Origin: JBGMEA01 sp041447245 | GTDB lineage: Bacteria > Bacillota > Clostridia > Eubacteriales > Anaerofustaceae | Reading direction: 5' to 3' | DNA: 64,000 nucleotides | NCBI GenBank assembly: GCA_041447245.1 | Contig: JBGMEA010000012.1 | Span: 186,001-250,000 of the forward strand | Shown here: piece after piece, positions 60,770 through 64,000 of the stretch | How the letters are laid out: each line of letters starts with the position of its first letter | Position numbering within the stretch: position 1 is the first letter of the stretch | Position numbers and translations under genes: made by a program | Notes under the pieces: model-generated | Seen by the model: only the letters and a program-made list of their open reading frames with translations | The model's database searches: none | Told to the model about the DNA's origin: nothing

Positions 60770-61906
60770 ATGTATTCACAAGAATACTATGAAAAAGTGA
60801 AGCTTTTCAAAGAGACGATAAAATTTGAAAAGACAAGCAGGGTGCCGAATATCTCTAATTTTTTTACATGGAAGATATGCGATTCTGAATTTACTTTCAA
60901 AGAGGCGCTTTATGACTACAAAAAAATGGAGAAAATTGTTATTGATTTTCACAAACGTTACGATTTTGATGCGTATATGGATTTGGGAACGCGAAATCCA
61001 ATGGCAGTAACTGATGCACTCGGTGAAGGAAGCTGTTATTATTTCAATGAACAATCAGACAGTATCTGTGTAATTGATAAAGTTCTAATGTCGGGAGATG
61101 AGTATCTTTTGTTTGCACAAGACCCGAATCAATTTATCCGATTGATGTTTAAGCGCAAATACCCGAAACTCTCTGCGAATGAACTTTCAGATTCGATCAG
61201 CAAGTATATGACATTCGGGCAGTATGCTATGAAAGTTACAAAAAAGATGAGTGAAAAATATTCTAGACCTACGGTTTTTGAAATGATGTCGGCATTATTA
61301 ATGCCAATAGAATTTTTTAACAGTGTAGGTCGTGGTATCAAAGGACTGTCAATTGATGCGAGAAAACATAAATCGGAACTCATTGAAGCATTGAATGCGT
61401 ATTACGATATTATAACTCAGCCGAGTATTGATGCTGCGCTGAAAAAAGACAACACTGATTATGTTACTGATTGTTATACGGCGTTGCTTGCATATAGCAC
61501 ACTTTCGGTCGGACAATTCGAGGAACTTTATTGGCCCCATTTAAAAAAATATCTCGATCAGGTAATTGCTGCAAACAAAACGATATATATATATTGCGAG
61601 AGCACAATGGAACGGTTTTGTGAATATTTTCAGGATTATCCTAAAGGTCACATTGTTATGCACCTTGAACTGGATGATCCGATCCAAATTCGTAAAAAAC
61701 TTCCGAATGTGTGTTTGGCTGGCGGAATGACCACTGACTTACTCGGGCACGGAACATCGCAACAATGTATTGATAAAGCGAAGATGTTAATTGATTCATT
61801 GGGTTCGGGTTATATGATGAGCCAGAATAAGATGATGAGTTTCAAGAATGACTGCAAACGGGAAAATTTATTGGCGCTGAATGAATTTTTAAGAAATTAT
61901 CGATAA
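60770..61906 (+). CDS. URO-D-family protein (methyltransferase-like), module 2
   Basis: This 378-residue protein has the URO-D/methyltransferase fold. Marks are SRVPNISNFFTWK near the start, HIVMHLELDDP, VCLAGGMTTDLLGHGT (the GGxxTDLL loop also seen at 4242-5186) and the C-terminal GSGYMMSQNKMMSFKNDC. It is longer than the first copy and clearly only a distant relative. It is AT-rich, like the divergent TetR gene. AGGAGG precedes ATG 60770, and a small gene follows 10 bases after its stop. Corrinoid methyl transfer is one possibility; HemE activity is unlikely because the N-terminal RR motif of decarboxylases is not seen. Confidence 0.75.
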   Translation: MYSQEYYEKVKLFKETIKFEKTSRVPNISNFFTWKICDSEFTFKEALYDYKKMEKIVIDFHKRYDFDAYMDLGTRNPMAVTDALGEGSCYYFNEQSDSICVIDKVLMSGDEYLLFAQDPNQFIRLMFKRKYPKLSANELSDSISKYMTFGQYAMKVTKKMSEKYSRPTVFEMMSALLMPIEFFNSVGRGIKGLSIDARKHKSELIEALNAYYDIITQPSIDAALKKDNTDYVTDCYTALLAYSTLSVGQFEELYWPHLKKYLDQVIAANKTIYIYCESTMERFCEYFQDYPKGHIVMHLELDDPIQIRKKLPNVCLAGGMTTDLLGHGTSQQCIDKAKMLIDSLGSGYMMSQNKMMSFKNDCKRENLLALNEFLRNYR

Positions 61907-61916
61907 GGAGGTTATT

Positions 61917-62093
61917 ATGCTAAAAGTAATTATCGGAATTGTCAAATGGAAATCAAAGATGAAAAAGCTTGCGAAACAGAAGGCATATACAGATCAATGG
62001 TGGAATGAAGTATCCAATTCACTGGTTTTTTTGCCGCCGGAACAGCGGAGTAGTTTTTTTAATGCATATATTAACACAATGCTACAGTTTTAG
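61917..62093 (+). CDS. 58-residue small protein downstream of URO-D module 2, ending at an amber codon that the frame continues past
   Basis: AAGGAGG at 61905-61911, five bases before ATG 61917, is one of the best ribosome sites in the window. The product starts MLKVIIGIVKWKSKMKKLA and contains DQWWNEVSNSLVFLPPEQR. It stops at TAG 62091-62093. The same frame then stays open for 26 more codons (from SGAMRY to AVHK) to a TAA at 62172-62174, which would make an 85-residue protein. The tail reads like coding sequence, so the gene may be cut short by a recent CAG-to-TAG change or read through. It is probably co-transcribed with the URO-D gene. I do not recognise it. Confidence 0.6.
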   Translation: MLKVIIGIVKWKSKMKKLAKQKAYTDQWWNEVSNSLVFLPPEQRSSFFNAYINTMLQF

Positions 62094-62192
62094 TCAGGTG
62101 CAATGCGGTATATCATGCATGTCAGTTGGGAAGATGATCGGTTCAGCATGCTGATTCAAGCGGTACACAAATAAGAACTCTTTTTTTAAACG

Positions 62193-62224
62193 AAGATGTC
62201 TGTTCTTACCGACATCTTTTTTTG
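62193..62224 (+). terminator. Intrinsic terminator of URO-D module 2
   Basis: AAGATGTC (62193-62200) pairs with GACATCTT (62211-62218), followed by a T-run. It lies 18 bases after the distal TAA of the small ORF, which favours the 85-codon version as the ancestral gene. Confidence 0.8.
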
Positions 62225-62308
62225 ATACAGCAAAGAATAAACATCACAACAGTGCTATAATAAAGCCAAGAATACTACCTCAGAAAGAACGAAAAGGAGA
62301 TCGTTACT

Positions 62309-62770
62309 ATGAGCGGGATCACAATCGAAAAACGAAATGCGCAGCCGACTCTGTGTGTGCGTGTGAGAACCACAGCCAAAGAACTGCCGAAACTGATCGA
62401 AGAAAAAACAGCGGACATCCGTGCGTATCTTTCCATTCTCGGTGAAGAAGCGAAAGGCGAACCGTACGCGGTTTACCTGAATTGGGATAAAGCGGGGCTG
62501 GATGCGGAAATCGGCATCGCAGTCGGAGAAGTGCTTCCCGATCGCGGAGAAATCAAAGCGGGAGAACTGCCTGCCTATGAAGCAGCGACTTCCGTATTTC
62601 GGGGAGCTTACCGTGAAATGAAGCATCTGTATGCCGAAATGAACGAATGGATCGACCGAAACGGGTATGCCGGAAACGGTCTGTCGTACGAATTTTACTA
62701 TAACTTCCCGTCACAGGTTCCCGAAGAAGAGCTGCGCACGCGGGTAGATCTGCCTATTGAAAAAAAATAA
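62309..62770 (+). CDS. GyrI-like ligand-binding domain protein
   Basis: This 153-residue protein is a stand-alone GyrI-like (AraC effector-binding) domain: SGITIEKRNAQPTLCVRVRTTAKELPKLIEE at the start, EPYAVYLNWD, IGIAVGEVLPDRGEIKAGELPAYEAATSVFRGAY and a final YEFYYNFPS. Such domains bind small hydrophobic or drug-like ligands. No DNA-binding domain is attached. AAAGGAG precedes ATG 62309. It ends 19 bases before the next start, so the two genes may form a unit. Confidence 0.87.
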   Translation: MSGITIEKRNAQPTLCVRVRTTAKELPKLIEEKTADIRAYLSILGEEAKGEPYAVYLNWDKAGLDAEIGIAVGEVLPDRGEIKAGELPAYEAATSVFRGAYREMKHLYAEMNEWIDRNGYAGNGLSYEFYYNFPSQVPEEELRTRVDLPIEKK

Positions 62771-62789
62771 ACCGACGAAAGGTGCCGAT

Positions 62790-63284
62790 ATGGAGTTTTT
62801 GCTGCGGGCATGGAGATTCGACGATGTTGATAGCATCGTGAAATATGCAAACAATCCGAAGATTGCCGCGAATCTGCGCAACGGGTTTCATTCTCCTTAC
62901 ACGTGGGAAGATGCCGATGCGTTTCTGCATGCCTGTCTCGACGATGACGAGCGCATGCGCTTTGTCCGCGCTATTGAAATCGGAGGAGAGGCGATCGGCA
63001 GCATTGGGATTTATCGGGATGACGATGTCTATTGCAAAACTGCCGAAGTAGGATATTGGCTCGGGGAACCGTTTTGGGGAAACGGGATCATCAGCAGTGC
63101 CATCCGTCTGATGTGCGAGGAAGCGTTTCGTCGCTACGACATCCTGCGCATATACGCGGAACCTTATGCTTACAACATGGGTTCGAGGCGTGCGCTCGAA
63201 AAAGCAGGATTCATACTGGAAGGCATCAAAAAAAACAGCGTGTACAAAAACGGAACAGTGTGCATGTACGCACTGCTTCGGTAA
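62790..63284 (+). CDS. GNAT-family acetyltransferase (RimJ/RimL type)
   Basis: This 164-residue protein is a GNAT enzyme of the RimJ/RimL type: LLRAWRFDDVDSIVKYANNP, then EVGYWLGEPFWGNGIISSAIRLMCEEAF (acetyl-CoA loop) and YAYNMGSRRALEKAGF. RimJ/RimL relatives acetylate protein N-termini, antibiotics or small metabolites. ATG 62790 follows AAAGG; the ATG at 62757 lies inside the preceding gene. The substrate is unknown. Together with those at 45.7 and 59.3 kb it makes three GNAT genes in this window. Confidence 0.88.
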   Translation: MEFLLRAWRFDDVDSIVKYANNPKIAANLRNGFHSPYTWEDADAFLHACLDDDERMRFVRAIEIGGEAIGSIGIYRDDDVYCKTAEVGYWLGEPFWGNGIISSAIRLMCEEAFRRYDILRIYAEPYAYNMGSRRALEKAGFILEGIKKNSVYKNGTVCMYALLR

Positions 63285-63333
63285 GATTCGACAGATTGAG
63301 AGATGCCTCGGCATGCATGTCCGTCAGCGGTTG

Positions 63334-63909
63334 TTACATGATAAGACACTCCTTCGTATCCTCTTCGGATTGTTCGTCCTGTTCGGGTATGAACGATGTT
63401 GTGGTTGCTCTGAGAGATGCATTTGCATCTCTTTTTGTTTTGCTTTCATGAAGCCGCTGCAGCCTCGGTCGGTTATAGCGCTGTGCCAGAATACACGGAA
63501 GATTCACTGCGAGAGCAAGCAGGAACATCACTCCGATCCAAACGGGTTTCATCCAGAACCCGAACACCCAAAACGGAGCAATCGAGAACAGATGAATCAG
63601 CTCCGCCCGTTTTGTTTCCGAGAGAAACAGATGCAGATACTCCGGGTCGGTCTGTTTCAGATGCCGTTTGCTGAATCCGTTTTTTCGCAGTGCGGCGCCG
63701 TCCGGGAGCAGATGTTTCCAACGGTCGATTCTCACGATGTTTCGGTAGAAACATTCTGTTTCGAAAGAAAAAGGCTGAAAAAAATTCCAGCGGTCAATCC
63801 GTTCCTGCGGAATCAGCCGCCCGATGACGGTGGCAATGATGATAAACGCGGACCAGACGATGATGTCCGCCAGAATGGTTTGTCTGGGAGTCGGGTAGAT
63901 TATCTGCAT
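63334..63909 (-). CDS. CrtO-like membrane acyltransferase family protein
   Basis: This 191-residue protein has an N-terminal hydrophobic helix (IIVWSAFIIIATVIGRLI), a second pair near residues 130-150 (FWVFGFWMKPVWIGVMFLLALAVNLPCILAQRYNR), and the block RIDRWKHLLPDGAALRKNGFSKRHL, typical of glycosyl-4,4'-diaponeurosporenoate acyltransferase (CrtO) relatives. In staphylococci that enzyme finishes staphyloxanthin. No other carotenoid genes are seen, so the real acceptor is probably different. The start at ATG 63909 has no strong ribosome site. Family assignment is moderate. Confidence 0.6.
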   Translation of the reverse strand: MQIIYPTPRQTILADIIVWSAFIIIATVIGRLIPQERIDRWNFFQPFSFETECFYRNIVRIDRWKHLLPDGAALRKNGFSKRHLKQTDPEYLHLFLSETKRAELIHLFSIAPFWVFGFWMKPVWIGVMFLLALAVNLPCILAQRYNRPRLQRLHESKTKRDANASLRATTTSFIPEQDEQSEEDTKECLIM

Positions 63910-64000
63910 TGCAAACCCCGTGTTTGATTTTATCCAGTTTGCGTGATATGGGTTTGCTTCGCAATCAAAATTGTGTCAAGCTGAAGTGTAATTTATGTAT

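Noticed and set aside
61917..62174. Pyrrolysine at the amber codon of the small ORF
   Set aside because: TAG ends normal genes in this window, and no pylS or pylT is seen, so a nonsense change is more likely.
1..64000. CRISPR arrays, insertion sequences, integrases or rRNA genes
   Set aside because: I saw no regularly spaced repeats, transposase or integrase motifs, or ribosomal RNA sequence on either strand.

Overview
The window reads as chromosome of an anaerobic, low-to-mid G+C Bacillota (Firmicutes). The signs are Shine-Dalgarno-led genes (GGAGG/AAAGGA), many short intrinsic terminators, a PepV-type dipeptidase, LUD proteins, DUF6320, DUF4956/VTC and DUF3788 proteins, [FeFe]-hydrogenase maturases and several radical-SAM enzymes. 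An Erysipelotrichia-like member is my best guess, but no rRNA is present to confirm it. TGA, TAA and TAG all serve as ordinary stops, so the code is standard.

Layout. 0.1-4.1 kb: sugar-phosphate transferase, an alpha-oxoamine synthase that looks more like serine palmitoyltransferase than BioF, and an operon of cyclophilin plus two tandem LUD proteins. 4.2-6.0 kb: a URO-D-family protein with a TetR regulator and a clear palindromic operator. 6.2-12.0 kb: PepV-like dipeptidase, a GlpA-like/oxidoreductase/DUF1667 operon behind an attenuator-like leader, and a UPF0104-type membrane protein. 12.1-14.8 kb: a GCS2-type gamma-glutamylcysteine ligase paired with a glutathionylspermidine-synthase-like ATP-grasp ligase. 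15-19.4 kb: MATE pump, MarR regulator with operator, uracil permease and a PH-like protein. 19.5-22.9 kb: beta-helix lipoprotein, VTC polyphosphate polymerase and DUF4956 protein. 23-27.6 kb: DUF3788, an AmmeMemoRadiSam pair (A and B domains fused, plus the radical-SAM enzyme), nitroreductase, isochorismatase-like hydrolase and GYF_2 protein. 27.7-37.3 kb: metabolic and unknown genes (acyltransferase plus DUF6320, GT-like protein, hydrolase, dCTP deaminase, HAD phosphatase, gamma-carbonic anhydrase).

37.3-37.9 kb is non-coding and carries three copies of a short palindromic repeat whose arms covary. 37.9-41.8 kb holds TetR and a Ca2+-type P-ATPase. At 41.9-42.1 kb are tRNA-Val(CAC) and tRNA-Ala(CGC), followed by an AT-rich ApeA-like HEPN anti-phage gene. 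43.8-51.5 kb holds a frameshifted membrane protein, a diguanylate cyclase, GNAT, GT-like, Nudix and ArsC/Spx proteins, a cation/proton antiporter and a TetR/hydrolase operon. 51.7-57.1 kb is the hydrogenase H-cluster assembly operon (TM1266-like regulator, HydE, HydG, HydF, aspartase-like lyase); no hydrogenase structural gene lies in the window. 57.1-59.2 kb is an AbiL-like defence pair (AAA ATPase plus RloB protein) with its own promoter and a perfect inverted repeat. 59.3-62.2 kb holds a leaderless GNAT gene, then a second TetR/URO-D module with twin operators and a small downstream ORF interrupted by an in-frame amber codon. 62.3-64 kb: GyrI-like protein, GNAT and a CrtO-like membrane protein.

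The items that most deserve follow-up are the two TetR/URO-D modules with the amber-interrupted small ORF, the gamma-EC ligase/ATP-grasp pair (a possible unknown thiol), the two defence loci with promoter-proximal inverted repeats, the covarying palindromes, and the leader upstream of the GlpA-like operon.
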